A stretch of 41,976 nt of DNA from assembly GCA_964431655.1 (NCBI GenBank), contig CAYSKJ010000006.1, forward strand, positions 1 through 41,976, written 5' to 3'. How positions within the stretch are numbered: position 1 is the first letter of the stretch; every line of letters begins with the position of its first letter. The stretch is from CAYMEV01 sp964431655 [NCBI: uncultured bacterium] (GTDB taxonomy: Bacteria > CAYMEV01). The notes below the pieces were generated by a model. The model searched no databases and was not told the DNA's origin. It saw only the letters and a list, made by a program, of their open reading frames with translations. The position numbers and the translations under genes are program-made. Of this stretch, positions 15,627 to 24,812 are shown piece after piece.

Positions 15627-18436
15627 TGAAATTAAAACTTATTTATTTAGTATTGGTTTTGATGCTTTGCCCCCTTTTTCTGTTCCCTGCCGAGTATGTC
15701 ATTGACCTGGGATCCTTGAAAAAAGAATCTGCAGAAATGCTGGCTTCTGCCTATGCAAAGAACCTTGAACCATTTTACCCTGTCTATATCGAGGATTTTA
15801 AGGACCTGTACCTGTTATCCGGGCCGGGTGCAGAAAGGGTTAAAAAGACCCTGGCTCTTTATGAAGATATAAGTATTGACAGGATAATCCGATACAGCTT
15901 TCAGTCCCGTTTTATTCCCGATGATCCTTATGTCGGCCAGCAATATTCCCTTAATTTAAGCAAATTTTTCCAGGCCTGGGATATTACCGTGGGAGACGAT
16001 GATATAGTTGTCGGGCTTGTGGACAGCGGAATAGATTATAATCACCCCGATCTTCAGGCCAGGATATGGACAAATACGGACGAGATACCGGGAAATGGCA
16101 TTGATGATGATAATAACGGATTTATAGATGATGTTATTGGCTGGAATTTTGTATCTGCCAGCCCCGATGAACTTTATCCGGGCGAGATACCGGGACCCTG
16201 CAATAATCCCGCTGATTTTTCAGGGCACGGCACCTGTCTTTGCGGAATAATAGGCGCTGTAACAAATAATGGCATCGGGATCGCAGGAGCCTCTCACAAA
16301 TCAAGGATAATGGCGGTAAAATCCGGCTTCGTTGACAGTGAGGGAGCAGGAATCCTCCTCGATGCCGATGCGGCCAGAGGTATTGTTTATGCAGTTAATA
16401 ACGGAGCCCATATAATAAATCTCTCCTGGGGTGATACCGTTGAATCCAATATCATTAGAAAAGCCGTGAATTATGCCCTGAGAAACAATGTCATAGTCAT
16501 ATCGGCAGCGGGAAACAGCGGAGGCAAATATCTCTTTTTCCCTTCATCCATGCAAGGGGTAATCTCCGTGGGTTCTGTGGCTCAAAACGGCAACAGGAGC
16601 GGGTTTTCAAATTACTCAAGAGAAATGGATATCTACATGTATGGCGAAAATATCCGTTCAACAGGAATAGGCGGCACTTATGGCCAGATGACTGGAACAA
16701 GCATGTCCTGCGCCTATATAACTGGCGCCATGGTGCTTTTAAAAGACCGCTTCCCGGGATTTTCCAGCGGCATGCTCAGGGGCCAGCTTATCTCCACCGC
16801 TTCAGATATCGGGGTTTTCCATGGCTCTCCGAATTCAGGGATTCTGGATATGCACAGGGCTCTGGTCACTATGCCCCAGTCAAATATAGTATTAAGCAGT
16901 TACCAGTTTTTTAAGACCTCAGACCCCAATGGTGTAATTTTGCCCGGAGATGATGTATCTCTTGCCGTTGTGCTGAAAAATCTCTGGAGAGCTTCAGGAA
17001 GCCTGCTGGGACAAATCACCAGAAAGGACCCGGATATATTCCTCTACAGTGACAGCGTCAATATAGATCCCATGCCCAATTTCGGAAATTATGATAATTA
17101 TGACGAACCGGTCCTTCTTAACTTCAGCAGTAATTTCTATTATGGAAAGAGAGGAAATTTAAGGCTGGAAATTACTGACAGCCAGTCTTCCTACACCAAT
17201 TCTTTCATTCTAAATTTTGTTATGCCCTACCCCGAGAACCAGGGATTCCCCTTTCTATCAGGGGATGCGGTTGTATCATCGCCCCTGGCGGTCGACACAG
17301 ACGGCGACGGCTATACAGAGATTTTCTGGGGAAGCTACAGCGGAGATTTTTTCGGGGTTGACCACCAGGGCAATATGCTTGATGGTTTCCCCATCCATTC
17401 AAAAGCCCCTTTTGTTTCCTCGCCTGCTTATGCAGACCTTGAGAATAACGGTAATTATTACATAATATTCGGGGGTATGGACAGGAGGCTCTATGCCATT
17501 GACAGCTCAGGCGCTCATAAACCCGGATTCCCCGTAATTTTGAACGGCTCAGTATACGGGTGCACACCCGTTGGCATGATAGACGGGGACGGTACCCGAT
17601 ATATAATAGCCTCAACCCTGAACGGCAAGCTTTATGCCATAGACCCACAGGGCAATATAAAGAACGGCTTTCCTGTGGACATCCCTATGGTGAACTATTC
17701 TTCTCCGGCCCTGGCGGACCTGGACGGGGATAATACCCTCTCAATAATTGTCGGCGGCTCCGATGGAGGTCTGTATATTTTCAGCAGTAACGGCACTCCC
17801 AGGCCGAATTTTCCTTATTTCAGCCAGAACTATGTCTTTTCCTCCCCGGCTGCAGCTGATATTGATGATGACGGTTCAATGGATATAGTGTTTGCCTCCT
17901 ATGACAGCAAGATTTATGCCCTGGACAGGTTCGGGGCATTAAAAACAGGCTTTCCCGTTAACCTCGGCGGGCCGGTCTTTTCCTCGCCAGCTCTGCAGGA
18001 CATTAATCAGGACGGTTACCTTAACATAATCATAGGCAGCGGGAACCCTGCAAACAAGCTCTGGGCTATTGACCACCTGGGAGCTGTACTGGATGGCTTC
18101 CCGGTAGAATCATCCCATGCCTTCTCTTCCTCCCCGTCCCTCTATGACATTGATTCTGACGGTTATCCAGATATAGCTGCCGGCTGTTATGACACCGAGA
18201 TATATTTAGTAAATTACCAGGCAGAAGCTTTCCTGGGCTTCCCCTATCCTCTGGGGGCTGAGATACTGTGCTCCCCGACCTTTTCAGATACAGATAATGA
18301 CGGGGACATAGATCTTATTACAGGAACCCACAGCGGTATGATCCATATACTTGACCTTCAGTTCCCATCTTCAGGCCCTGTTGATGCTCACTGGTTCACC
18401 TTCCGCGGCAATTATCAGAGAACTGGAAGCAGATAG
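15626..18436 (+). CDS. secreted subtilase (S8) with C-terminal beta-propeller
   Basis: A 936-residue exported protease. Signal peptide residues 1-21 end FPA. Residues about 22-95 could be an inhibitor-I9-like propeptide. The S8 catalytic domain spans about 100-420, with Asp133 (LVDSGID), His201 (SGHGT), the oxyanion Asn297 (SAAGNSGG) and Ser359 (GTSMSC): all four are intact. Residues about 530-930 are FG-GAP/VCBS-like repeats of roughly 45-50 residues. Each pairs a calcium-loop-like DxDxDG with a strand such as IFWGSYSGDFFGVD and a 'GFP' turn, forming a propeller that probably binds substrate or the cell surface. No sorting domain is evident at the C-terminus. It is coupled to yggT by TGATG. 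The downstream gap of 16 bases to a convergent gene has no hairpin. Confidence 0.93.
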   Translation: MKLKLIYLVLVLMLCPLFLFPAEYVIDLGSLKKESAEMLASAYAKNLEPFYPVYIEDFKDLYLLSGPGAERVKKTLALYEDISIDRIIRYSFQSRFIPDDPYVGQQYSLNLSKFFQAWDITVGDDDIVVGLVDSGIDYNHPDLQARIWTNTDEIPGNGIDDDNNGFIDDVIGWNFVSASPDELYPGEIPGPCNNPADFSGHGTCLCGIIGAVTNNGIGIAGASHKSRIMAVKSGFVDSEGAGILLDADAARGIVYAVNNGAHIINLSWGDTVESNIIRKAVNYALRNNVIVISAAGNSGGKYLFFPSSMQGVISVGSVAQNGNRSGFSNYSREMDIYMYGENIRSTGIGGTYGQMTGTSMSCAYITGAMVLLKDRFPGFSSGMLRGQLISTASDIGVFHGSPNSGILDMHRALVTMPQSNIVLSSYQFFKTSDPNGVILPGDDVSLAVVLKNLWRASGSLLGQITRKDPDIFLYSDSVNIDPMPNFGNYDNYDEPVLLNFSSNFYYGKRGNLRLEITDSQSSYTNSFILNFVMPYPENQGFPFLSGDAVVSSPLAVDTDGDGYTEIFWGSYSGDFFGVDHQGNMLDGFPIHSKAPFVSSPAYADLENNGNYYIIFGGMDRRLYAIDSSGAHKPGFPVILNGSVYGCTPVGMIDGDGTRYIIASTLNGKLYAIDPQGNIKNGFPVDIPMVNYSSPALADLDGDNTLSIIVGGSDGGLYIFSSNGTPRPNFPYFSQNYVFSSPAAADIDDDGSMDIVFASYDSKIYALDRFGALKTGFPVNLGGPVFSSPALQDINQDGYLNIIIGSGNPANKLWAIDHLGAVLDGFPVESSHAFSSSPSLYDIDSDGYPDIAAGCYDTEIYLVNYQAEAFLGFPYPLGAEILCSPTFSDTDNDGDIDLITGTHSGMIHILDLQFPSSGPVDAHWFTFRGNYQRTGSR

Positions 18437-18452
18437 ATCCTGTTTATTTTTA

Positions 18453-19085
18453 TTAAAATCTGTACTGAAACGCAAAGTTTATGGACAGTCCTCCGATATC
18501 CGTCTCGCCGTAATAATAGGATGTGGATCCTGCCTCCGAGCCTATCATATCGGGAACTGTGGAATAGCTTAAATCAATCCCCATGGAGAAAGGTTTGTTC
18601 TGAAAGAGCTGAACCCCTGCCATAACCATGAATCCTATGCCTGTCTTATCATAGGACTGCCTGTAATCACCGATGGTGCTTTCTGTGGAAATGGACCAGC
18701 TTCCCAGGGAAGCGCCCAAATAGGGTGCATATTCATCGTCCTGAATAAAAATCCAGCGGGCTCCTGCTGTAATAGACAAAATCTCCAGGTCTTCCGGGTT
18801 ATTGGTCTCCACAACCTCACCATTATCCCCTATGAGAACCCTGAAGCCGGATTTTGTAAACCTGAGCAGTCTTAAATCAAGGTCAAGCCACTCTATTATT
18901 CTGTAATCGAATAATATACCGTACTGTCCTCCTCCTGAATTGTAAACGGCCTTATAGGACTCCCCGGCATTTAATGGTTCGTGATAGCCTATAATCAGTC
19001 CTATGCCGAAGGGTCTATCCTGGGAAAAAGACTCCGGAGCCAAAAGAAGGAAAACAGCAATAATTAAGACAATAAACCTTTTCAT
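18453..19085 (-). CDS. outer-membrane beta-barrel protein
   Basis: A 210-residue protein with a signal peptide (residues 1-21, ending SFS), then amphipathic strands with alternating aromatic and small residues. It ends in an aromatic C-terminal strand, FAFQYRF, the beta-signal recognised by the BAM machinery. Size and pattern fit an 8-stranded OmpA/OmpW-like barrel with acidic loops. Start 19085 is preferred over 19100 because AAAGG lies at proper spacing and the signal peptide begins there. It lies 16 bases after the dockerin-subtilase stop and is probably cotranscribed with it. The specific function is unknown. It supports a diderm envelope for this organism. Confidence 0.8.
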   Translation of the reverse strand: MKRFIVLIIAVFLLLAPESFSQDRPFGIGLIIGYHEPLNAGESYKAVYNSGGGQYGILFDYRIIEWLDLDLRLLRFTKSGFRVLIGDNGEVVETNNPEDLEILSITAGARWIFIQDDEYAPYLGASLGSWSISTESTIGDYRQSYDKTGIGFMVMAGVQLFQNKPFSMGIDLSYSTVPDMIGSEAGSTSYYYGETDIGGLSINFAFQYRF

Positions 19086-19101
19086 TATATATCCTTTCAT
19101 A

Positions 19102-20565
19102 TTAATTTGCCCATCCCATCCCGCCGGTTGCCTGGTTCATGGCGGAAAAAGCATCAATCAGCCCATAACCGTATTCCGTGTTGTATCCGGGCGTCCCCAG
19201 ATCCACGGCTGTCTGCACCAGTATATTGTAAACAGCCTGGGGGTCCCTGACTCCAACGGACATAATCATTGCGACCAGACCGGAAACATGCGGAGCAGCC
19301 ATGGATGTACCCTGGTAGAAGTAAAACCCGAATTCCGAATAGGATCCTGCCAGGGTCTGCTGGAGGATACCATCACCGTACCCGTCTCCATTCTGGTCCA
19401 CGGTAACGTCTCCCCCGGGAGCCACCAGGTCTATCCCTTCTCCATAGTTTGAGTAATAAGCCCTCTGGTTATCATACCTTACAGCTCCAACTGCAATGAC
19501 ATTATTATATTTTGAAGGATAAAGGATATTTGGTGCATAGCCCGGCTCATCGGCGTCATTTCCCGTTGCGGCGACCAGGACTATACCGGAATTGTAAGCG
19601 TTCTGTATTGCATTATTCAGGGTTGAGCTGTATGCGCCTCCCCCCAGGCTCATATTTATCACGCTGGCCCCATGCTGTCTTGCATAGTCAACCGCCCTGG
19701 CAATATTTACCGTTGTACCGCTTCCAGTCTCGTCAAGAACCTTAAGTGGCATTATACTGCAGTTGAATGCTATGCCGGCGGTACCGTAGGAATTATTTGT
19801 TGTCTGGGCGATGGTTCCGGTAACATGGGTCCCATGACCATCCTGATCGTTTGCATGGGTAGTATCGTCAATAAAGTTAAAAGGCGAAATAAAGACTGTC
19901 CCTGCCAGGTCCGGGGCCTGCTTGTAAGGACCGTAGTTCTCATAGGCAGCCCCTGAATCCACAACGGCGATTTTGATTCCTGATGAACCGCCCCGGGAGA
20001 TATCCCATGCCATTTCAAGGTTTATTGAATCAAAATGCCACTGGTATGAATAAAGCTGATCATTCGGCTTCCACAGGGCTTTGTATATATAGTTAAGCTC
20101 TGCATATTCCACCTCACTGAAGGCGGAAAGATAATCCACCATCTCATGCTCGCTCATCTCGGCAGGCACCGATACCAGCCAGACCCCCAGCTCATTGTAT
20201 TCCTTTATAACCCGGGATGAAAAAGCATTAAGAACTTCCGTCTTTCTCAGGCTTTCTACATTTCCTGCAAAGGATACCACTATCTGGCCGGGCACAAAAG
20301 GGAAGTCAGACTTTGAAGCAGGTCCGGCGGAATGCCTGCCGAAATTGCCAGCAAGAATGGACAGGTCTTCACCATCAACCTTGCCGCTTCCGGTCAAATC
20401 TGCAATCATATTGTATCCCTTCTCTCCCAGCTTCAGTCCGAAGGTTCTTGCAAGAATGATGAGGTCATAGCCGTCAACAATGCCGTCCTGGTTTATATCG
20501 CCTCTCAGGGCATAAGCACCCTGCACAAAACACAATAAAAGAGCCAATGACAGTAATTTTTTCAT
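19102..20565 (-). CDS. secreted subtilase (S8) with N-terminal dockerin-like domain
   Basis: A 487-residue exported protease. Start 20565 has GGAGG five bases upstream and opens the signal peptide (1-19). Residues 22-76 are a type I dockerin-like module: two calcium loops, GDINQDGIVDGYDL and ADLTGSGKVDGEDL, each followed by a short helix ending TFG/NFG. Residues about 88-165 look like an I9 propeptide-type domain (QIVVSFAG, VEYAELNYIY). The S8 domain has Asp203 (VVDSG), His244 (DGHGTHVTG) and Ser421 (GTSMAAPHVSG). A dockerin before the propeptide is unusual; it would be removed with the propeptide on activation unless cleavage occurs elsewhere. No cohesin is visible here. The barrel gene follows in the same transcript. 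Confidence 0.93.
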   Translation of the reverse strand: MKKLLSLALLLCFVQGAYALRGDINQDGIVDGYDLIILARTFGLKLGEKGYNMIADLTGSGKVDGEDLSILAGNFGRHSAGPASKSDFPFVPGQIVVSFAGNVESLRKTEVLNAFSSRVIKEYNELGVWLVSVPAEMSEHEMVDYLSAFSEVEYAELNYIYKALWKPNDQLYSYQWHFDSINLEMAWDISRGGSSGIKIAVVDSGAAYENYGPYKQAPDLAGTVFISPFNFIDDTTHANDQDGHGTHVTGTIAQTTNNSYGTAGIAFNCSIMPLKVLDETGSGTTVNIARAVDYARQHGASVINMSLGGGAYSSTLNNAIQNAYNSGIVLVAATGNDADEPGYAPNILYPSKYNNVIAVGAVRYDNQRAYYSNYGEGIDLVAPGGDVTVDQNGDGYGDGILQQTLAGSYSEFGFYFYQGTSMAAPHVSGLVAMIMSVGVRDPQAVYNILVQTAVDLGTPGYNTEYGYGLIDAFSAMNQATGGMGWAN

Positions 20566-20579
20566 AATAACCTCCGTAA

Positions 20580-20598
20580 TCTTAAACATGATTTAAGA
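20580..20598. promoter_or_regulatory. short inverted repeat upstream of the dockerin-subtilase
   Basis: TCTTAAA-CATGA-TTTAAGA is a perfect 7-bp inverted repeat with a 5-base spacer, 15-33 bases upstream of the minus-strand ATG and next to its GGAGG. It could be an operator or a 5'-UTR hairpin affecting ribosome access. Such AT-rich repeats also arise by chance. Confidence 0.3.
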
Positions 20599-20758
20599 CT
20601 ATTATATATTAGTTTTAATAAATACAATAAACTTTTTTGTGTCAAAATATAAAGGATGAACCAGCCTTCGGGAAATCCGGATCAAGGACTTATTTTCCTG
20701 TAGATTTTATGGTATTATGCTATTATTGAATAACCATTATTAGCACAGGTGGTATTAT

Positions 20759-22141
20759 ATGAGAATAATAAAATGCATTATATTATTTACCCTTATCATG
20801 TCATCTATTACTGCAGGATGCAGAAAACCTGAACCCGCCTGGCCTGAACAGAAGAACTTTATCCTCATCTCCCTTGATACGGTCAGGCTTGACAGGCTGA
20901 GCCTCCATGGCAATGAGAGGGATGTTTCCCCCGGTCTTGTCAGGCTGTCTGAAAAAGGCCTTGTTTTTGACCAGGCCGTTACAGTAACAGAAAATACTCT
21001 CATTTCTCATGCATCGCTTCTAACAGGGCTGTTCCCCGCCGCTCACGGGACTACATACCTTAATGACGGCGTTCCCCTTATGCCCTGTTATGAAACTATT
21101 GCCGAGGATTTTCTAAGTACCGGGGTTTACCAGACAGCCGGATTTGCTGCCCATGAGACCTGGCTTAACAGCAAGTTCGGCATAGACCAGGGTTTTGAGG
21201 TTTTTAAGACCGGCTTTCGGTCAGCGGATATTGTATTGAAAGAGGCTGAGAAATGGCTGAAAAAAAGGAACAGGAAAAAGCCTTTTTTTCTATTTATTCA
21301 CCTCTTTGATCCCCATTCCGAAGCTCATGGACGGCCCTATGATGCACCAGAGCCATTTCTGAACCGATGGACAAAGGATTATGAAGGACCCTACCAGGAC
21401 TGGAAGGATATCTCGCCCAACGGCAGTGCCTTTCTTGCAGCAGTCACCAATAAGGAGATTGTTCTGAGCGAAGAGGACATTATCCATTTAAGAGACCAGT
21501 ATGACGAAGGACTGGCTTATACCGATGATGCGATAGTCAGATTCCTGGAAAATTTTGTCAACCCTGACAATACTTTCATCATTATTACTTCGGACCACGG
21601 AGAGGGCTTTTTTGAACACGGCTCCATGCTTCACAGTTCTTTATATGATGAGATTGTAAGGGTTCCCCTTGTCATTGTGCCGCCTTCCCCCCTTGCAGAC
21701 CTTTATGATATACCGAGAAGGATAGCAGACCAGGTTCGCATAGTTGACCTGCGGGCAACCCTGCTGTCTATGGCAGGCCTGCCTGATCCCAAAATAAATC
21801 AGGGGGCTGACCTGAATCCCTGGCTTCTGGGGAACACAGCTGAATGCCCTGCGGGGCCAGCGCCCTTTTACCATCAGGCACTGAGATGGAAGGGGTACAA
21901 GTTTTACCGGGAAGGCGATAAAAAGATGCTCTTCAGTCTCCAGGAAGACCCCGGTGAAAACATAAACATCTACGGCCGGGAAGAACTCAGTTCCCTGGCA
22001 GAAGAGATGGAGGAGATACTAAGGGATTTTACCCAAAAGGATGAAAGAATATCAAGAGATGCCCAAAAAACAGGTGAGGAGAATCCCCTGAGCTACTCCG
22101 AAGATGAGCTTGAAAAACTGCGCAGTCTTGGATATTTTTAA
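20759..22141 (+). CDS. sulfatase-fold lipoprotein with Thr in place of the catalytic Cys
   Basis: A 460-residue lipoprotein (lipobox TAGC, Cys21). It has the alkaline-phosphatase/sulfatase fold: Asp40 in LISLDTVRLDRL, the nucleophile region TLISHASLLTG, and the metal-ligand block TSDHGEGFFEHG (Asp279, His280). It ends in LRSLGYF, as many family members do. The formylglycine motif CxPxR is absent: the aligned residue is Thr80 and the Arg is His84. This resembles the T-x-x-SHAS group, so it is more likely a phosphodiesterase or phospho-transferase (LtaS/EptA-like chemistry) than a true sulfatase. AGGTGG precedes the ATG. Its 3' end overlaps the convergent RDD gene by four bases. Confidence 0.85.
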   Translation: MRIIKCIILFTLIMSSITAGCRKPEPAWPEQKNFILISLDTVRLDRLSLHGNERDVSPGLVRLSEKGLVFDQAVTVTENTLISHASLLTGLFPAAHGTTYLNDGVPLMPCYETIAEDFLSTGVYQTAGFAAHETWLNSKFGIDQGFEVFKTGFRSADIVLKEAEKWLKKRNRKKPFFLFIHLFDPHSEAHGRPYDAPEPFLNRWTKDYEGPYQDWKDISPNGSAFLAAVTNKEIVLSEEDIIHLRDQYDEGLAYTDDAIVRFLENFVNPDNTFIIITSDHGEGFFEHGSMLHSSLYDEIVRVPLVIVPPSPLADLYDIPRRIADQVRIVDLRATLLSMAGLPDPKINQGADLNPWLLGNTAECPAGPAPFYHQALRWKGYKFYREGDKKMLFSLQEDPGENINIYGREELSSLAEEMEEILRDFTQKDERISRDAQKTGEENPLSYSEDELEKLRSLGYF

Positions 22142-22575
22142 TCCACCGGGTTTTTTAATGTCCTGTGCACCACCAGACATCCTGCGATAATATCATGAAG
22201 TGCCTGCCTTTTCTGGGTAAACAGCGCCATAAGATAACCCGCCATAATCAAAAAGCTGGATATATATTTTGAAAAGAATCTGACGGTAGCCTTGATAAAA
22301 TCTATCCTCGCCCCGTCCATGTCAGTCACTTTTATATTCATCATAATTTTCCCTGCTGTCCCCTGATAATGCGAAGATTCCATGACTGCATAGTAGAGCC
22401 AGTAGACCAGAGTTGCAAATATTCCAATCCTGCTTGTCAGGTACCCGGCCAAAAAACCTCCGCTTGCTTCCTCGGTGAATTTGGTGGCAAAGCCGATGAC
22501 TGCAAAAACGAAAACAAATACTATCAGATCGAGTATAAAAGCTACAAGCCGTGTCATGAAGCCCGCATAACGCAT
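22138..22575 (-). CDS. RDD family membrane protein
   Basis: A 145-residue inner-membrane protein with three or four hydrophobic segments. It has the RDD features: the N-terminal AGFMTRLVAFILDLIV (Arg-x-x-Ala-x-x-x-Asp) and the TAGKIMMNIKV and RQALHDIIAGCLVV motifs. RDD proteins are small transporters or membrane accessory proteins; some act in ion homeostasis. AGGAG for this gene lies inside the last codons of the preceding flavoprotein gene, four bases separate the two, and translation is probably coupled. It is third in the transglutaminase-flavoprotein-RDD operon. Confidence 0.88.
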   Translation of the reverse strand: MRYAGFMTRLVAFILDLIVFVFVFAVIGFATKFTEEASGGFLAGYLTSRIGIFATLVYWLYYAVMESSHYQGTAGKIMMNIKVTDMDGARIDFIKATVRFFSKYISSFLIMAGYLMALFTQKRQALHDIIAGCLVVHRTLKNPVD

Positions 22576-22579
22576 ATAA

Positions 22580-23173
22580 TCATCTCCTTTCCAGTGTCTG
22601 GCCGTTAAGGCTTTTAAGGAGCCATGCCATATTTATTCCCAGGTTTTTCATGGTTCTGATCCCTTCTTCATCAGACAGGACGTCTCCGGGCTTACCCCCC
22701 CATGCTATGTTCCAGTAGCTTGAACCGGCAACTATCATCTGGTTTGCCAGGAAAAAGTGATTTAAGGCATTGAAGGCATCCATACCCCCGCCCCTGCGCA
22801 CTGCTACAACTGCAGCCGCTGGCTTTCGTCGCAAAAGATAACCGTTGCCCATGGCCACCAGGCCCGCCCTGTCTATAAAAGCCTTCATTCCTGAACTGAT
22901 ATTAGCAAAATATGTGGGGCTTCCCAGTATAATACCATCCGCATCTATCATCTTTTCAATAAGACTGTTTAAGGCATCCTCCCCTATTATGCACTTGCGG
23001 TCCTGATTTTCCCTGCAGGCCCGGCAGGCCATGCAGTGCCTGATTTCAGCCCCGGCAAGCTGATAAAGCTCTGTCTCAATACCCTCGCTGTTCAATTCCC
23101 TGAACACCTCTTTTATAAGGATTGCTGTGTTTCCGTCTTTCCTTGCGCTTCCATTAATACCCAATACTTTCAT
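22580..23173 (-). CDS. iron-sulfur flavoprotein / NADPH-dependent FMN reductase family
   Basis: A 197-residue cytosolic flavodoxin-fold protein. The phosphate-binding loop GINGSARKDGNT is at residues 5-16 and LGSPTYFANISSGMKAFIDR follows at about 88-107, as in the NADPH-dependent FMN reductase family. Cys47, 50, 53 and 61 form a compact C-x2-C-x2-C-x7-C. This matches the [4Fe-4S] motif of archaeal and anaerobe iron-sulfur flavoproteins (ISF), which transfer electrons and may reduce O2 or H2O2. The gene's start overlaps the end of the transglutaminase gene by 20 bases. It supports an anaerobic lifestyle. The physiological donor is unknown. Confidence 0.9.
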   Translation of the reverse strand: MKVLGINGSARKDGNTAILIKEVFRELNSEGIETELYQLAGAEIRHCMACRACRENQDRKCIIGEDALNSLIEKMIDADGIILGSPTYFANISSGMKAFIDRAGLVAMGNGYLLRRKPAAAVVAVRRGGGMDAFNALNHFFLANQMIVAGSSYWNIAWGGKPGDVLSDEEGIRTMKNLGINMAWLLKSLNGQTLERR

Positions 23174-24713
23174 TTATCGTTTCTCCCTTCTGATCCGGCT
23201 TATCTTCATGACTCTGAGGCACCAGCTCTGCTTCAAGAGACCAGTATTCCATCAGCTCCAGGCCGGGTATTCCGTCCATGGTATCACAGAGAACAGCAGG
23301 CATCTGTATGGCCATGGGAAGAAGAACCCTGCTTTCTGGAGGGGGAATCAGGTCTATATCAACATTTTTCTGGACATTACAGCGGAAATGGTCCTGGTTT
23401 CCAAAGAAATAGTCATGAAATGCCCTTCTGTCTTCTTCCCTTACATCAGGCAGATAATCAACAATCTCGGCTGCTGTGGGATCTACAGGTATCCAGCCAT
23501 AGCCGGGCAGATAAAACTCCGCCCAGAAATGGCCTGCAAATTTACCGCTGAAAAGCTGCCATCCGCCGGTAGTACGCGCGGGTATCCCGACAGCCCTGCA
23601 TAATGCGCAGAAGTAAATGCTCTGGGCACCGCAGTCCCCATGGCGATTCTCGTGAACATATACAGATTCAGGAATGCCCCGGGGCCACATGGACAGGTGG
23701 GGCATATAGCTGTATTTAATATTGCTCACACAATAATCGTAAATCTTTTTCGCAGACATCCAGGGATTGGTCTCTTCCCCGATTATATTCCCGGCCTTCT
23801 GCAGTATCTCAGGGGTCACAGCAATATTGCCCCTGGATTCTGTATACTCCCGGTAAAGACAGCTTTCCCTGTCATAAGGGCTTATATTGTCAGGATCAAC
23901 CGAAAAATTCTGTTCATAGTGGTCAAAACTGAATTCAACCCTCAGGTCAAGATCCTCTTTCTCCTGGCTCAGGTCTATCTCCATATAAACCAGGCCTATA
24001 TCCCCGTCAATGGACGGGGGATTGGATACAAAACCCGAGGGTTCAGCAGAGATTATCCTTACTGAAGGCTGGGGGCCTGTAAGTACGGGAACAGGGAACC
24101 ATACCTGAAGGAGACCGGTCTCAGGGAGCTTATCCCTCGGAATATTGAGCCTTCCTTTACCCCTGTAGGATACAGGGTTGCAAAAGGGCTGCCAGGGTTT
24201 TGCATCTTTTAAGTCAATAATGGTCTTAAGCTGTTCATAACCCCTTTTATAGCCTTCAAACATGGCCGAGTCCTGCCGGAAAAGGTCAGGATTCCTGAAC
24301 TTTATATTGGCTGCAATATCGGCAAAATACATCTTTTCCCCGTCAATTACCCTGTGCTCAAGGCTCTCACTGCTGATCCACCCCTCAATTTCTTCTGCTG
24401 AGATATCAGGAAACTCCTTTTTCAGCTCTTCCCGGAGATCATCTTCCTTTATGGAAAACTCCTTTTCTATAATGATCAGATCCTGGCGAGCGATCATGGA
24501 TTCCCTGGCCATGGCATCCATTCCTTCCTCGCAGAATGCCTGAGAAGCAAGGCCGTAAAGCTCTTTTGACCTTGAATAATTCCCTGTTTCCTCCTCAGCC
24601 AAAGCCTGCTTATACAGCTCGCCGGCGGAAGCATGCTCCTGGGAATAGGCCGTGGTAATTATCAGGCAAAATATGACACCTGCACTAATTATAATCCTTT
24701 TAGCGATCTCCAT
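23154..24713 (-). CDS. exported transglutaminase-like cysteine protease-fold protein
   Basis: A 519-residue exported protein (signal peptide 1-24, ending TAYS). An N-terminal helical segment follows (about 28-125, EEIEGWISSE). A middle beta-sandwich typical of transglutaminase-like proteins covers about 190-265 (LQVWFPVPV). The catalytic domain has the full triad: Cys361 (GDCGAQS), His395 (GHFWAEFY) and Asp411 (VDPT). Bacterial members are usually proteases or peptidoglycan/peptide amidases rather than crosslinkers. It lacks the fused membrane segments of DUF3488-type transglutaminases. It is the first gene of a three-gene operon with the flavoprotein and RDD genes; the functional link is unclear. 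Confidence 0.9.
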   Translation of the reverse strand: MEIAKRIIISAGVIFCLIITTAYSQEHASAGELYKQALAEEETGNYSRSKELYGLASQAFCEEGMDAMARESMIARQDLIIIEKEFSIKEDDLREELKKEFPDISAEEIEGWISSESLEHRVIDGEKMYFADIAANIKFRNPDLFRQDSAMFEGYKRGYEQLKTIIDLKDAKPWQPFCNPVSYRGKGRLNIPRDKLPETGLLQVWFPVPVLTGPQPSVRIISAEPSGFVSNPPSIDGDIGLVYMEIDLSQEKEDLDLRVEFSFDHYEQNFSVDPDNISPYDRESCLYREYTESRGNIAVTPEILQKAGNIIGEETNPWMSAKKIYDYCVSNIKYSYMPHLSMWPRGIPESVYVHENRHGDCGAQSIYFCALCRAVGIPARTTGGWQLFSGKFAGHFWAEFYLPGYGWIPVDPTAAEIVDYLPDVREEDRRAFHDYFFGNQDHFRCNVQKNVDIDLIPPPESRVLLPMAIQMPAVLCDTMDGIPGLELMEYWSLEAELVPQSHEDKPDQKGETINESIGY

Positions 24714-24784
24714 ATTCCACTCCTTGTCTCATTACTTACATTTTTTAATAATACTCTTTTAAGGCATAAATATCCAGCATTATT

Positions 24785-24808
24785 CCTGCAGTTTCAGAGC
24801 CCTGCAGG
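24785..24808 (-). terminator. possible terminator after thiE
   Basis: CCTGCAG at 24785-24791 pairs with CTGCAGG at 24802-24808 around a 10-base loop, five bases beyond the thiE stop. No clear T-tract follows on the minus strand, so intrinsic termination is uncertain. Confidence 0.35.
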
Positions 24809-24812
24809 CCAT

